Positions 1 to 8,461 of a stretch of 41,215 nucleotides of DNA are shown here, in pieces (positions within the stretch are counted from its first letter, which is position 1; every line of letters begins with the position of its first letter). The translations under genes were made by a program, and so were the position numbers. The notes beneath the pieces are model-generated. The model saw only the letters and a program-made list of their open reading frames with translations, made no database searches and was not told where the DNA came from. Source of the DNA: Eubacterium sp. Its GTDB lineage: Bacteria; Bacillota; Clostridia; Lachnospirales; Lachnospiraceae. The stretch lies in NCBI GenBank assembly GCA_016280325.1, contig JAEEGM010000072.1, positions 1 through 41,215 of the forward strand. The letters are read 5' to 3'.

Positions 1-128
1 CAACCCCGCCCAACCCCGCCCAACCCCGCCCAACCCCGCCCAACCCCGCCCAACCCCGCCCATCCTCACCCCGGTTAGCCGGGGTGGGCGTGCGCCCCAA
101 CCCCGCCTAGCCACCGCCCAACCCCGCC
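1..128. repeat. C-rich 10-bp tandem repeat array, cut by window edge
   Basis: Six exact head-to-tail copies of CAACCCCGCC fill positions 1-60 and the array runs off the left edge, so its full length is unknown. Two further exact units lie at 98-107 and 119-128 within degenerate C-rich sequence. The complementary strand reads GGGG-TT-GGG-C-GGGG-TT-GGG, a strong G-quadruplex motif. Because the period is not a multiple of three, the translation cycles every 10 residues. One plus-strand frame is open from the edge to a TAG at 76-78, so a proline-rich C-terminal tail of an upstream gene cannot be excluded. Confidence 0.9.
67..86. other. 8-bp perfect hairpin beside the tandem repeat
   Basis: CACCCCGG (67-74), a TTAG loop and CCGGGGTG (79-86) form a perfect inverted repeat. 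No T-run follows on either strand, so it is not a typical intrinsic terminator. It may still mark the end of the upstream unit, because a plus-strand frame that is open through the repeat stops at 76-78 inside the loop. Confidence 0.5.
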
Positions 129-163
129 CATCCGCCGCTTCCACGAGATTTTTCATTTTCTTG

Positions 164-192
164 TTGAAAGACGGGCGGTTTTCTGATACAAT
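164..192 (+). promoter_or_regulatory. sigma-A promoter of secA
   Basis: A -35 box TTGAAA (164-169), a 17-bp spacer and a -10 box TACAAT (187-192) preceded by TGa (extended -10) form a near-consensus vegetative promoter. Transcription would start near 199, leaving an unusually long leader of about 214 nt before the secA start codon at 413. Confidence 0.8.
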
Positions 193-287
193 AATGTAGT
201 GTATGTATGTTCACATATATAAATAAGAAATCGCGATACTGCTCAGCGAGGAGGAACAAGCATAAAAGTGCAGAAAACAAGATAAGA

Positions 288-323
288 GCGGGGAGCAAGT
301 ACCAAGCGGGAAGCAAGTACCAA
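288..323 (+). repeat. 18-bp tandem duplication in secA leader
   Basis: GCGGGGAGCAAGTACCAA (288-305) is followed directly by GCGGGAAGCAAGTACCAA (306-323), with one mismatch. It lies in the transcribed leader of secA, just upstream of a second tandem duplication. Confidence 0.85.
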
Positions 324-379
324 ATCCCGGTGGGGAAACCCACCCAAAAGAAATCCCGGTGGGGAACCCCACCCAAAAG
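322..379 (+). repeat. 29-bp tandem duplication, each copy a hairpin, in secA leader
   Basis: Positions 322-350 and 351-379 are identical except for one base (A338 versus C367). Each copy contains GGTGGG and CCCACC as an inverted repeat. The first copy closes on a GAAA tetraloop; the second has GGTGGGG-AA-CCCCACC. The tandem hairpins end 33 nt before the secA start codon and just upstream of its ribosome binding site (AAGGA, 401-405). Confidence 0.85.
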
Positions 380-412
380 AAAAAAACAAAAGAAGAAAAG
401 AAGGATAGAACT

Positions 413-2968
413 ATGGGACTGATAACTAAGATTGTAGGAACACACAGCGAGCGCGAGGTAAAGCGCGTCACGCCGATCGTGGACAAGATCGAGGCGTTGG
501 AGCCGGAGATGCAGGCTCTGTCGGACGAAGAACTGAAAGCAAAGACCGACGAATTCAAAGGAAGATTGGCAGGGGGAGAAACCCTCGATGATATCCTGCC
601 GGAGGCGTACGCCGTCGTAAGAGAAGCATCGAAGAGAACCATCGGCCTCAGGCACTTTCGCGTACAGTTGATAGGTGGTGTGATCCTCCACCAGGGACGA
701 ATCACCGAGATGCGTACCGGTGAAGGAAAGACGCTCGTATCGACGCTGCCGGCTTACCTGAACGCTCTGGAAGGAAAGGGCGTCCACATCGTGACGGTCA
801 ATGACTACCTGGCACACCGTGATGCGGAGTGGATGGGAGCGATCCATCGTTTCCTCGGCCTGACCGTAGGTGTGATCCTGAACTCCATGGATAACGACGA
901 GCGCCGTGAGGCGTATAACTGCGATATCACCTATGCGACGAACAATGAACTGGGCTTCGATTACCTGCGTGACAACATGGTGATCTACAAGGAGCAGCTC
1001 GTACAGCGTGAACTCAACTACGCGATTGTCGACGAGGTGGACTCGGTCCTGATCGATGAGGCGAGAACGCCGCTCATCATCTCCGGATCGAGCGGAAAGT
1101 CGACCAAGATCTACGAAGCCTGCGACAACTTCGTTCGTCAGTTGAAGCGTGGTACCGAGAAAGAACTCTCCAAGATGGACCTCATTATGAAGGAAGAGGC
1201 CAATGAGACCGGAGACTATGTAGCCAACGAGAAGGAGAAGACCGCCAACCTGACACAGCAGGGTATCGAAAAGGCGGAGCGTTTCTTCCATCTGGAAAAC
1301 CTGGCGGATCCTGAGAACCTGGAGATCCAGCACTGCATCAACCTGTCACTTCGCGCGCACGCGCTGATGCATCGCGACAAGGACTATGTGGTACAGGATG
1401 ATCAGGTGCTGATCGTCGATGAGTTCACCGGCCGTATCATGCCGGGAAGACGTTATTCCGACGGCCTTCATCAGGCGATCGAGGCGAAGGAGAAGGTTAA
1501 GGTTAAGCGAGAGTCGAAGACATTGGCGACGATCACGTTCCAGAACTTCTTCAATAAATATAATAAAAAATGCGGTATGACCGGTACGGCGGTAACCGAG
1601 GAGAAAGAGTTCCGTGAGATCTATGGCATGGACGTCGTAGAAGTACCGACGAACCTTCCGGTTCAGCGTATCGATCAGCAGGATTCCGTATACAAGACAA
1701 AGCGTGAGAAGTTGAACGCCGTGGTTCATGATATTCAGGAAGCACATGAGAAGGGACAGCCGGTACTCGTCGGAACGATCAACATCGATTCGTCCGAGGA
1801 GATCTCAGCCATGCTGAACAAGGTCGGTGTCCGTCATAAGGTGCTGAACGCAAAATTCCATGAGATGGAGGCCGAGATCATCGCCGATGCCGGCCAGAAG
1901 GGAGCCGTGACCATCGCCACCAACATGGCCGGTCGTGGTACCGATATCCAGTTGGGCGAGGGCGTGAAGGAACTCGGAGGCCTGAAGATCATCGGTACCG
2001 AGCGTCATGAGTCGAGACGTATCGACAATCAGTTGCGCGGTCGTGCCGGCCGTCAGGGAGATCCGGGTGAATCGAAGTTCTATATCTCACTCGAAGACGA
2101 CCTGATGCGACTCTTCGGCGCACAGAATCTGATGAATATGTTCAACTCTCTGGGAATCCCGGAGGGCGAGCAGATCCAGCACAAGATGCTGACCAACGCC
2201 ATCGAGCGTGCCCAGAAGAAGATCGAGAGCAACAACTACGGTATCCGTAAAAATCTTCTCGACTACGATCAGGTCAACAATGAGCAGAGAGAGATCATCT
2301 ATGCTGAGCGTTTCCGTGTACTTGACGGAGACAACATGCGCGATGTCGTACTCGGCATGATCGAGGAGCAGGTAGAGCGTTATGTCGGTCATGTGGTCGG
2401 AGAAGATCAGGGACCGACAGCAGAGAATATGGCAGAGCTGAATGAGCTGCTTCTGCCGATCATCCCGATGGAGCCGATCCAACCGGCTGACTATGAGGGT
2501 AAATCAAAAGAAGAATTAATGCAGGAGATCAAGGAACGCGCAATCCACCTCTATGAAAGTAAGGAAGCGGAGTTCCCGGAGCCGGAGCAGATCCGCGAGA
2601 TCGAGCGTGTCGTAATCCTTCGTGTGACCGACTCGCACTGGATGAACCACATCGACGATATGGATCAGCTTCGCCAGGGAATCGGTCTGCAGAGTCTCGG
2701 CCAGCGTGATCCGGTGGTTGAGTACCGTATGCAGGGCTTTGACATGTTCGAGGAGATGATCACCTCGATCCGTGAGGAGACCGTCCGCACGCTGATGCAC
2801 GTGCGTATCGAGCAGAAGGTAGAGCGTGAGCAGGTGGCTGAGGTAACAGGAACGAACAAGGATGACTCGGCAGCACCGACGCAGCGCAAGGTGGAGCAGA
2901 AGATCGGACGCAACGACCCGTGTCCGTGTGGCTCCGGCAAGAAGTATAAGCATTGCTGCGGCCGCTAA
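413..2968 (+). CDS. secA: Protein translocase ATPase SecA
   Basis: SecA is the motor ATPase that pushes unfolded preproteins through the SecYEG channel. The 851-residue product has the Walker A motif GEGKT at 103-107, DEVD Walker B at 207-210, the helicase motif [13 protein letters not shown], and a C-terminal SEC-C zinc motif ([14 protein letters not shown]837, C839, C848 and neighbours). I chose ATG413 over an upstream in-frame codon because AAGGA at 401-405 is well placed and family homology begins with MGLITKI. The long leader with tandem duplications and hairpins precedes it. prfB follows after 43 nt without a visible terminator, so the two are probably co-transcribed. Confidence 0.98.
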   Translation: MGLITKIVGTHSEREVKRVTPIVDKIEALEPEMQALSDEELKAKTDEFKGRLAGGETLDDILPEAYAVVREASKRTIGLRHFRVQLIGGVILHQGRITEMRTGEGKTLVSTLPAYLNALEGKGVHIVTVNDYLAHRDAEWMGAIHRFLGLTVGVILNSMDNDERREAYNCDITYATNNELGFDYLRDNMVIYKEQLVQRELNYAIVDEVDSVLIDEARTPLIISGSSGKSTKIYEACDNFVRQLKRGTEKELSKMDLIMKEEANETGDYVANEKEKTANLTQQGIEKAERFFHLENLADPENLEIQHCINLSLRAHALMHRDKDYVVQDDQVLIVDEFTGRIMPGRRYSDGLHQAIEAKEKVKVKRESKTLATITFQNFFNKYNKKCGMTGTAVTEEKEFREIYGMDVVEVPTNLPVQRIDQQDSVYKTKREKLNAVVHDIQEAHEKGQPVLVGTINIDSSEEISAMLNKVGVRHKVLNAKFHEMEAEIIADAGQKGAVTIATNMAGRGTDIQLGEGVKELGGLKIIGTERHESRRIDNQLRGRAGRQGDPGESKFYISLEDDLMRLFGAQNLMNMFNSLGIPEGEQIQHKMLTNAIERAQKKIESNNYGIRKNLLDYDQVNNEQREIIYAERFRVLDGDNMRDVVLGMIEEQVERYVGHVVGEDQGPTAENMAELNELLLPIIPMEPIQPADYEGKSKEELMQEIKERAIHLYESKEAEFPEPEQIREIERVVILRVTDSHWMNHIDDMDQLRQGIGLQSLGQRDPVVEYRMQGFDMFEEMITSIREETVRTLMHVRIEQKVEREQVAEVTGTNKDDSAAPTQRKVEQKIGRNDPCPCGSGKKYKHCCGR

Positions 2969-3011
2969 ACATAAGCTTGTGGCCTAAAGAAGTGACTGAA
3001 AGGATATAAAA

Positions 3012-4118
3012 ATGGTAGCACTGGATAACATTCGAATCGAGCTTCAGGGGTTCGAGAAGCCGCTCGAGGAAGTGAAAAACAGCCTGAACCTCGAGGATAA
3101 AAAGCTCCGCATCCAGGAATTGGAGCGAAACATGGAAGCGCCGAACTTCTGGGATGACGCGGACGCGGCATCGGCTTCGATGAAGGAAGCCAAGGATCTC
3201 AAAGGCATCGTGGAAGAGGCGGATAGTCTGACATCCGCTTATGACGATATCATGACGCTGATCGAGATGGGAAATGAAGAGAATGACGAATCTCTGGTGC
3301 CGGAGGTTGAAAACGAATTCGAAGAATTTAAAACCAGATTTGACACATTGCGCGTATCAACGATGCTGACCGGCGAGTATGATACGGAGAACGCGATCCT
3401 CACTCTCCATGCGGGAGCGGGCGGTACCGAGAGTTGTGACTGGGCAAGCATGCTCAGCCGTATGTATCAGCGCTGGGCGGATAAAAAGGAATTCAAGGTG
3501 GAGATTCTGGATTCCCTGGACGGCGATGAAGCCGGACTGAAGTCCATCACGATGCAGATCGAGGGGCCGAATGCCTACGGATATTTAAAGAGTGAGCACG
3601 GTGTACACCGTTTGGTGCGTATCTCGCCGTTCAACGCACAGGGGAAGAGACAGACCTCGTTCGTATCCTGTGACGTGATGCCGGATATCGAGAGTGATAT
3701 CGACATCGAGATTGCGGACGATGATATCCGTATCGATACGTACCGCTCGAGTGGAGCCGGCGGACAGCATATCAACAAGACATCCTCGGCAATCCGTATC
3801 ACGCACTTTCCGACCGGAATCGTGGTACAGTGTCAGAACGAGCGCTCGCAGCATATGAATAAAGACAAGGCGATGCAGATGCTGAAGACGAAGCTTCTCA
3901 TCCTCAAGCAGCAGGAAAACCTGGAAAAAGAGCAGGGAATCCGCGGCGAGGTGATGGAGAACGGCTTCGGAAGCCAGATACGTTCCTACGTCATGCAGCC
4001 ATATACGATGGTGAAGGATCTTCGTACTGAGGCGGAGACCGGAAATGTTCAGGCAGTCATGGACGGGGATATTGACCTTTTTATGAATGCCTATTTGAAG
4101 TGGGTAAATGAGAACTGA
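3012..4118 (+). CDS. prfB: Peptide chain release factor 2 (RF2)
   Basis: RF2 recognises UGA and UAA stop codons and triggers peptide release. The 368-residue product has the SPF stop-codon tripeptide at 205-207 and the catalytic GGQ at 250-252. The whole protein is encoded in one frame. In many bacteria prfB carries an in-frame UGA near codon 25 read by programmed +1 frameshifting; here the matching place reads AGC CTG AAC CTC, with no UGA, so that autoregulation is absent. The start has AAAGGA about 8 nt upstream. secA-prfB adjacency is common in Firmicutes. Confidence 0.98.
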   Translation: MVALDNIRIELQGFEKPLEEVKNSLNLEDKKLRIQELERNMEAPNFWDDADAASASMKEAKDLKGIVEEADSLTSAYDDIMTLIEMGNEENDESLVPEVENEFEEFKTRFDTLRVSTMLTGEYDTENAILTLHAGAGGTESCDWASMLSRMYQRWADKKEFKVEILDSLDGDEAGLKSITMQIEGPNAYGYLKSEHGVHRLVRISPFNAQGKRQTSFVSCDVMPDIESDIDIEIADDDIRIDTYRSSGAGGQHINKTSSAIRITHFPTGIVVQCQNERSQHMNKDKAMQMLKTKLLILKQQENLEKEQGIRGEVMENGFGSQIRSYVMQPYTMVKDLRTEAETGNVQAVMDGDIDLFMNAYLKWVNEN

Positions 4119-4184
4119 CGGTGAAGAAACACGGAACGACTGAATTATGGAAGCACTACCTTATCTCACCAGGAGGGATAGCCT

Positions 4185-4787
4185 ATGAAGGAAGTTGTTT
4201 GCTTTTTCTTGAAAGGACGCGAATTCGGCGTTGATGTCTCACAGATGAAGACGATCGCGCACAGAGCCGAGCTTCAGCCACGCGAGGGCCTGCCGGAATT
4301 TGTCAAGGGGATCGTCGATATTCACGGTGAACAGATCCCTCTGGTGGATGTGGATCAGCTTCTTCAGATCCCGACCGGCAACGAGCGGAACGAGAAGCGA
4401 AATGTGATCTTCAACACCTCGTGTGGCTCCTTTGCCATTGAGTGTGACGGCATCTCGGAGATTGTCTCGGTAGAGGATAGCAGTGTCCGGGGTGTGCCCG
4501 GATTTTTCAGTGAAGACAAGACGGACTATGCGGATTGCGTGATACAGAAAAAGAATCACGCACTCGTGTTGGTGATAAACCCCGACCGGCTTTTGAACAG
4601 GGAGCAGAGTGCTTCTTTGAAAAAGATCATCGACGAGATCGAGGAGGAACGTCGGGAAGCCGAAAGACTGCGCCGTGAAGAGGAGCGCCGTCGCAAGGAA
4701 GAAGAGAAGAAAAAACGCGAAGAGGAGATTGCTCGCATGCAGGAAGAAGCGGGCGAATCCGACGCGAAGGAGGATAACAATGAGTAA
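4185..4787 (+). CDS. CheW-like chemotaxis coupling protein with charged C-terminal tail
   Basis: CheW-domain proteins link chemoreceptors to the kinase CheA. Residues 1 to about 140 follow the CheW fold: VVCFFLKGREFGVDV at the N-terminus, then a segment (about 31-55) running from EGLPEFVKGIVDIHG to IPLVDV. The last 55-60 residues are almost entirely Glu, Lys and Arg and are predicted to form a helix or coiled coil, which a plain CheW lacks. No receiver domain is present, so it is not CheV. AGGAGG lies at 4171-4176. The 3' end overlaps hom by 8 nt, so the charged tail also encodes the hom ribosome binding site. Confidence 0.85.
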   Translation: MKEVVCFFLKGREFGVDVSQMKTIAHRAELQPREGLPEFVKGIVDIHGEQIPLVDVDQLLQIPTGNERNEKRNVIFNTSCGSFAIECDGISEIVSVEDSSVRGVPGFFSEDKTDYADCVIQKKNHALVLVINPDRLLNREQSASLKKIIDEIEEERREAERLRREEERRRKEEEKKKREEEIARMQEEAGESDAKEDNNE

Positions 4788-5982
4788 GATAGCAGTATTG
4801 GGATACGGAACGGTAGGATCCGGTGTGGTAAAGGTGCTTGAGACCAACGCCTCGATCATCACGGAGAAGGCCGGCGAGACAATCGAGGTGAAGCGGGTAC
4901 TGGATCTGCGGGATTTCCCGGGCGATCCGGTGCAGTCGATCGTAACCCATGAGTTCACGGATATAGAGCAGGATGAGGAGATCTCTGTCGTTGTTGAGAC
5001 GATGGGAGGTACTAAGCCGGCGTATGACTTTGTCAAGCGCTCCATCCTCGCCGGGAAGAGCGTGTGTACCTCGAATAAGGCCCTGGTGGCTGACCACGGG
5101 ACGGAGCTGATCCGCCTGGCGAAGGAGAAGGGAGTTCACTTCTTCTTCGAGGCGAGCGTCGGCGGCGGAATCCCGATCCTCAGACCGCTTTCGCGGTGCC
5201 TGGTGGCCGACGAGCTGCTTTCGATCGACGGAATCCTGAATGGAACGACCAACTTCATTCTGACCAAGATGGCGGATGAAGGTTCGGCGTATGAAGATGT
5301 GCTGAAGGAGGCACAGGCGCTCGGATATGCGGAGGCAGATCCGACGGCGGATGTGGAAGGTTATGACACCTGCCGCAAGATCGCGATCCTGACGGCGCTG
5401 GCGTACGGTGCGCAGGTTGATTATGAGGACATCACGACAGTCGGAATCTCGAAGATTACGGCTACCGATATCGCCTATGCGAAAAAAATGGGCCGGGTGA
5501 TCCGTTTGCTGGGATCCAGTCGGCGTGAGAACGGCAAGCTCTACGCTCTCGTAGCACCGTTCATCCTCGGTGAAGAGGACCCGCTTTACAGCGTAAACGG
5601 CGTATTCAACGCGATCAAGGTGACCGGAAACATGCTCGGTGAGGTGATGTTCTACGGACAGGGTGCCGGCAAGGAGGCGACCGCCAGTGCCGTGGTAACG
5701 GATATCGTGGAAGCCGTGAAGAACCGTGACATCCCGGTGGAGATCCGTTGGGACGAGAGAAAACAAGTAGTCGAGTCGATGGATACGATGAAAAATCGCT
5801 TCTTCGTGCGTCTTGAGACCGCTGAGAAGGACAAGGCAGTAGAGGTGTTCGGAGGAAAGACGGTCATCGACGGCGTGGCGGACGGAGAGTTCGGACTCGT
5901 GACCGAAGAGATGACAGAGAAGGAATTTGATGCAAAAATAGCCGGATTCGCGACATGCAGGTCGACGATCCGCTATAAATAA
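4780..5982 (+). CDS. hom: Homoserine dehydrogenase
   Basis: This enzyme reduces aspartate semialdehyde to homoserine with NAD(P)H, on the branch to threonine, methionine and isoleucine. The 400-residue product begins with a Rossmann motif GYGTVGSG (8-15) and contains NKALV, GGGIPI and the signature region GILNGTTNFIL. A short C-terminal segment of about 75 residues could be a reduced ACT-like regulatory domain. I chose ATG4780 over an earlier in-frame ATG because GAAGGAGG sits immediately upstream and the Rossmann motif starts at once. It is translationally coupled to the CheW-like gene. Confidence 0.96.
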   Translation: MSKIAVLGYGTVGSGVVKVLETNASIITEKAGETIEVKRVLDLRDFPGDPVQSIVTHEFTDIEQDEEISVVVETMGGTKPAYDFVKRSILAGKSVCTSNKALVADHGTELIRLAKEKGVHFFFEASVGGGIPILRPLSRCLVADELLSIDGILNGTTNFILTKMADEGSAYEDVLKEAQALGYAEADPTADVEGYDTCRKIAILTALAYGAQVDYEDITTVGISKITATDIAYAKKMGRVIRLLGSSRRENGKLYALVAPFILGEEDPLYSVNGVFNAIKVTGNMLGEVMFYGQGAGKEATASAVVTDIVEAVKNRDIPVEIRWDERKQVVESMDTMKNRFFVRLETAEKDKAVEVFGGKTVIDGVADGEFGLVTEEMTEKEFDAKIAGFATCRSTIRYK

Positions 5983-5994
5983 TGGAGATAACAG

Positions 5995-6903
5995 ATGGTT
6001 TCAAATGGTCAGATAACCGGGATGATCCTGGCGATCCTCGTTCCGATGATCGTGGTTTGCGCGCTCTTTGTCTATATGAAGCGTCGCGTCCGGCTGAAGG
6101 GGTTTATCATCGTATTTTTCTTCGGTGTGGCAGGATTCATCTGGCAGGCATTTATCAAGAGTTATATTATCGCCTTCGCGGTTTCGCCGCTGGGACAGAG
6201 TGAATTTTTCCAAAGTGGCGTCGGCCTTGTCTGCGGGCAGGCAATCTCGTCTCTTTTGGATGCTGCTTTTGTGGCGCTGGCGTTGGTATGGGCGCTGTAT
6301 TTCTGCAACCTGCGCGACGTTGAGTTGAAGAGGGCACCGATGATCGGACTCGGCTTTGGCTGTGCGTACGCGATCATGAATTATATCGTTCGTTATGCGC
6401 CGTATCTGGTGCGCGCGTTCAAGATCCGCTCGGGAACCTTTACGGGAACGGAGCAGGAACTCCAGGAGGTTCAGGGGCTCACGGTTGAGAACATGTATCT
6501 GTTCATCCTCTCGTGTGTGCTCTACACCGTGGTTATCGTCGGTGTGACGCTGCTGATGGGATTTTTCCATCGGAATCACTTCCGCGGCCGGACATTTTTG
6601 GCAGGCCTGATTCCGTCCTTCCTCATCGGATTTCTGAATGTCCTTTTCCCGGTCCTGATGTCGGACATGGTATCGGCGGTTATCTACAACGTATTGCTGG
6701 CGCTGTTCGCCTGCTATTCGATGTGGTTTTTGACAGGGTACTTCAAAACGGGAAAACTGATGATTGCAAAGGATAAGCCGGCGGATGTGCTTCTTCCGAA
6801 GGAGGACGGATCCGGTAAGGGCGGAAAAGGCGGTAAGGTTCAGAAAAATACCCAGAAGGCTAACTTTACCTATGCCGGGAATAAGAAGAAGCTAAAGAAA
6901 TGA
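5995..6903 (+). CDS. Multi-pass membrane protein, possibly YhfC-related
   Basis: The 302-residue product has about seven to eight hydrophobic segments and a Lys/Gly-rich cytoplasmic tail of about 45 residues ending NKKKLKK. The N-terminus (MVSNGQITGMILAIL...) recalls the YhfC family of putative intramembrane proteases, but I see no EE-type catalytic motif, so the resemblance is weak and no function is assigned. It starts 12 nt after hom with GGAG at 5985-5988 and is the last gene before the terminator, so it is probably in the hom transcript. Confidence 0.75.
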   Translation: MVSNGQITGMILAILVPMIVVCALFVYMKRRVRLKGFIIVFFFGVAGFIWQAFIKSYIIAFAVSPLGQSEFFQSGVGLVCGQAISSLLDAAFVALALVWALYFCNLRDVELKRAPMIGLGFGCAYAIMNYIVRYAPYLVRAFKIRSGTFTGTEQELQEVQGLTVENMYLFILSCVLYTVVIVGVTLLMGFFHRNHFRGRTFLAGLIPSFLIGFLNVLFPVLMSDMVSAVIYNVLLALFACYSMWFLTGYFKTGKLMIAKDKPADVLLPKEDGSGKGGKGGKVQKNTQKANFTYAGNKKKLKK

Positions 6904-6941
6904 TTGAAAAATGAACACATGGCGTGAAAAAATGCATGAAA

Positions 6942-6967
6942 AAAAGGCATCCGTATGGATGCCTTTT
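6942..6967. terminator. Bidirectional intrinsic terminator
   Basis: AAAAGGCATCC (6942-6952), a GTAT loop and GGATGCCTTTT (6957-6967) form an 11-bp perfect stem with an A-tract on one side and a T-tract on the other. It sits between the convergent membrane-protein gene (+, ends 6903) and cheY (-, ends 7044), so it can terminate both transcripts. Confidence 0.9.
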
Positions 6968-7043
6968 ATAATATGCTTTTAACTTTTGCCTGTCTGTTCG
7001 CCCGATGCATGGCTTCGCGTCGGATACGCCGTCGCTTGTCCGA

Positions 7044-7409
7044 TCAGCTCTCAGCCAGGATTGACTCGATCGTTGACTGAATCTGATCCGGATCGAACGG
7101 CTTCTGCATGAACTCAAGAGCACCACGCTTGATAGCCTCTACCATCTTTTCTTTCTGTCCGGCTGCGGTGACCATGATGACATTGGCGTCCGCGTCCTCC
7201 TCGATAATTAAATCCAGAGCTCCGAGTCCGTCCATCACCGGCATAGTGATATCCAGTGTGACGATATCGGGTTTCAATTCGCGGTATTTTTCAATACCTT
7301 CTTCTCCATTTTTTGCTTCACCGACGACTTCGTGTCCGAACCGCTCAAGGATGTTGGCTAACATCCTGCGTGAGGTACGGGAATCGTCGACAATCAAAAT
7401 CCTTGCCAT
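7044..7409 (-). CDS. cheY: CheY-type single-domain response regulator
   Basis: A stand-alone receiver domain of 121 residues. It has the acidic pair D8-D9, phosphoacceptor D53 (TLDITMPVMDG), the T/A switch region MVTAAG and K-P in FMQKPF. CheY-P binds the flagellar switch in motile bacteria. A longer reading from 7427 is possible, but its first codons are the ribosome binding site itself (GGGAGGAA), so the start at 7409 (MARILIVDD) is preferred. It lies 51 nt downstream of the CheX-like gene in the same orientation, which supports a chemotaxis role. Confidence 0.92.
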   Translation of the reverse strand: MARILIVDDSRTSRRMLANILERFGHEVVGEAKNGEEGIEKYRELKPDIVTLDITMPVMDGLGALDLIIEEDADANVIMVTAAGQKEKMVEAIKRGALEFMQKPFDPDQIQSTIESILAES

Positions 7410-7460
7410 GTTGATTCTTCCTCCCATTATTACTTTTATGACTTGTCAAATGCTGATAGT

Positions 7461-8330
7461 TTAATCGAATTTGACGATCAGATTGCATTTTTTACCTTCC
7501 AGGAATACCGGAAGAGAGTAGTATTCACCACTCGAGTCGATCGCCTCGTCGAAGGAGAGCTTCGGAGGCATCATATCCATTGAAATATTCTGGAAACTGA
7601 GCTCGGCAGCGTACAGGCCGTTGACACAGTTGGTGAACTCGGCAATGGAATCCAGCGCATCCTCGTCAACCACTCCAAACTCTTCCTTGGCATAGCCGTC
7701 TGCCATCATCAGGATATCATCGTCCTCGCCGGTAAATCCGAGCAGGCACTGATAGTCGCCGATGGTGTGCTGGTAAGCTGCGTACTTCGGCTTTCCACCC
7801 GATACGAACTCACCCGGTGCGATTCGGATAAAGGTGTTGATGAAACGCACGATATTCCGCAATGTCAGACCAATCAGGTCGAGATAGCGCTTGTCCGGCA
7901 CATCGACAAAGGCCGGCAGCATTCCTTCGATATTGGCATCACGAATAGCCTTCATGATCGAGTTCGAGAAATCGTTCTCTTTCTGGAAGGCTGTAAGGTT
8001 ATAGTCAATCTCATCGTGGCTTAAACATCCGTTCTCATCCAAAGCCTGCACGAAAAGCAGGTACGGATTGCTCTGAAGACCAAGCAGATAGTTGACATCG
8101 GACTCGGTCAGATACCCCTTTTTTACAGCGAGATCACCGAAACGTTCATCGGATTGCACCTGAAGGTAGTTTAGCTCCATCACCTGGCTGGATGTCAGCA
8201 ACCCTTCGCTCTCGGCGATAAGTCCTAGTTTAACGCGGTTCGCCTTGATGTAATTCATGCAAGAGTCGTATTGATCAGCGGTGATTTTCTGGTTTTCCAA
8301 AAGATAGTTTCCAAAAAACTGACTAAACAT
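7461..8330 (-). CDS. CheX/CheC-like phosphatase domain protein with N-terminal extension
   Basis: The C-terminal part (about 145-289) matches the CheX/CheC/FliY fold and has the phosphatase signature D-x3-E-x2-N as D227, E231 and N234, followed by NG. This family removes phosphate from CheY-P. The first 130 residues or so (FGNYLLENQKIT... KKGYLTESDVNYLLGLQ) look like the helical N-terminal domain seen in GspE/MshE-type ATPases, and are not part of a normal CheX of about 150 residues. AAAGGAG precedes the ATG. It is first in a two-gene unit with cheY, its likely substrate. Confidence 0.8.
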   Translation of the reverse strand: MFSQFFGNYLLENQKITADQYDSCMNYIKANRVKLGLIAESEGLLTSSQVMELNYLQVQSDERFGDLAVKKGYLTESDVNYLLGLQSNPYLLFVQALDENGCLSHDEIDYNLTAFQKENDFSNSIMKAIRDANIEGMLPAFVDVPDKRYLDLIGLTLRNIVRFINTFIRIAPGEFVSGGKPKYAAYQHTIGDYQCLLGFTGEDDDILMMADGYAKEEFGVVDEDALDSIAEFTNCVNGLYAAELSFQNISMDMMPPKLSFDEAIDSSGEYYSLPVFLEGKKCNLIVKFD

Positions 8331-8359
8331 AAAAAACTCCTTTCATTTCCGCTCATTTT

Positions 8360-8388
8360 ATTATACAATAGATTAGGGAAAAAAACAA
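8360..8388 (-). promoter_or_regulatory. Promoter of the cheX-cheY unit
   Basis: On the minus strand, TTGTTT (8383-8388), 17 bp and TATAAT (8360-8365) form a good sigma-A promoter about 30 nt upstream of the cheX-like start. It is divergent from the aroC promoter. Confidence 0.7.
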
Positions 8389-8415
8389 ACAAAATTTTTC
8401 AAATATGAAAAAAAG

Positions 8416-8444
8416 TTGCTGCCGGCGTCGATTGGCGGTAAAAT
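8416..8444 (+). promoter_or_regulatory. Candidate promoter of aroC
   Basis: TTGCTG (8416-8421), 17 bp and TAAAAT (8439-8444). The predicted transcription start near 8451 would fall right at the ribosome binding site GGAG (8451-8454), giving a very short leader, so the assignment is tentative. Confidence 0.45.
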
Positions 8445-8461
8445 GGGAATGGAGAGTGCAT

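Noticed and set aside
207-422. SecM-like secretion-arrest peptide upstream of secA
   Set aside because: Not annotated as a gene: no ribosome binding site, no signal sequence and no known arrest motif. It is kept only as part of the leader finding.
107-1333. 408-codon minus-strand frame opposite secA
   Set aside because: Antisense shadow of secA with no family features and no ribosome binding site.
4627-5766. 379-codon minus-strand frame opposite hom
   Set aside because: Shadow of hom with no motif support.
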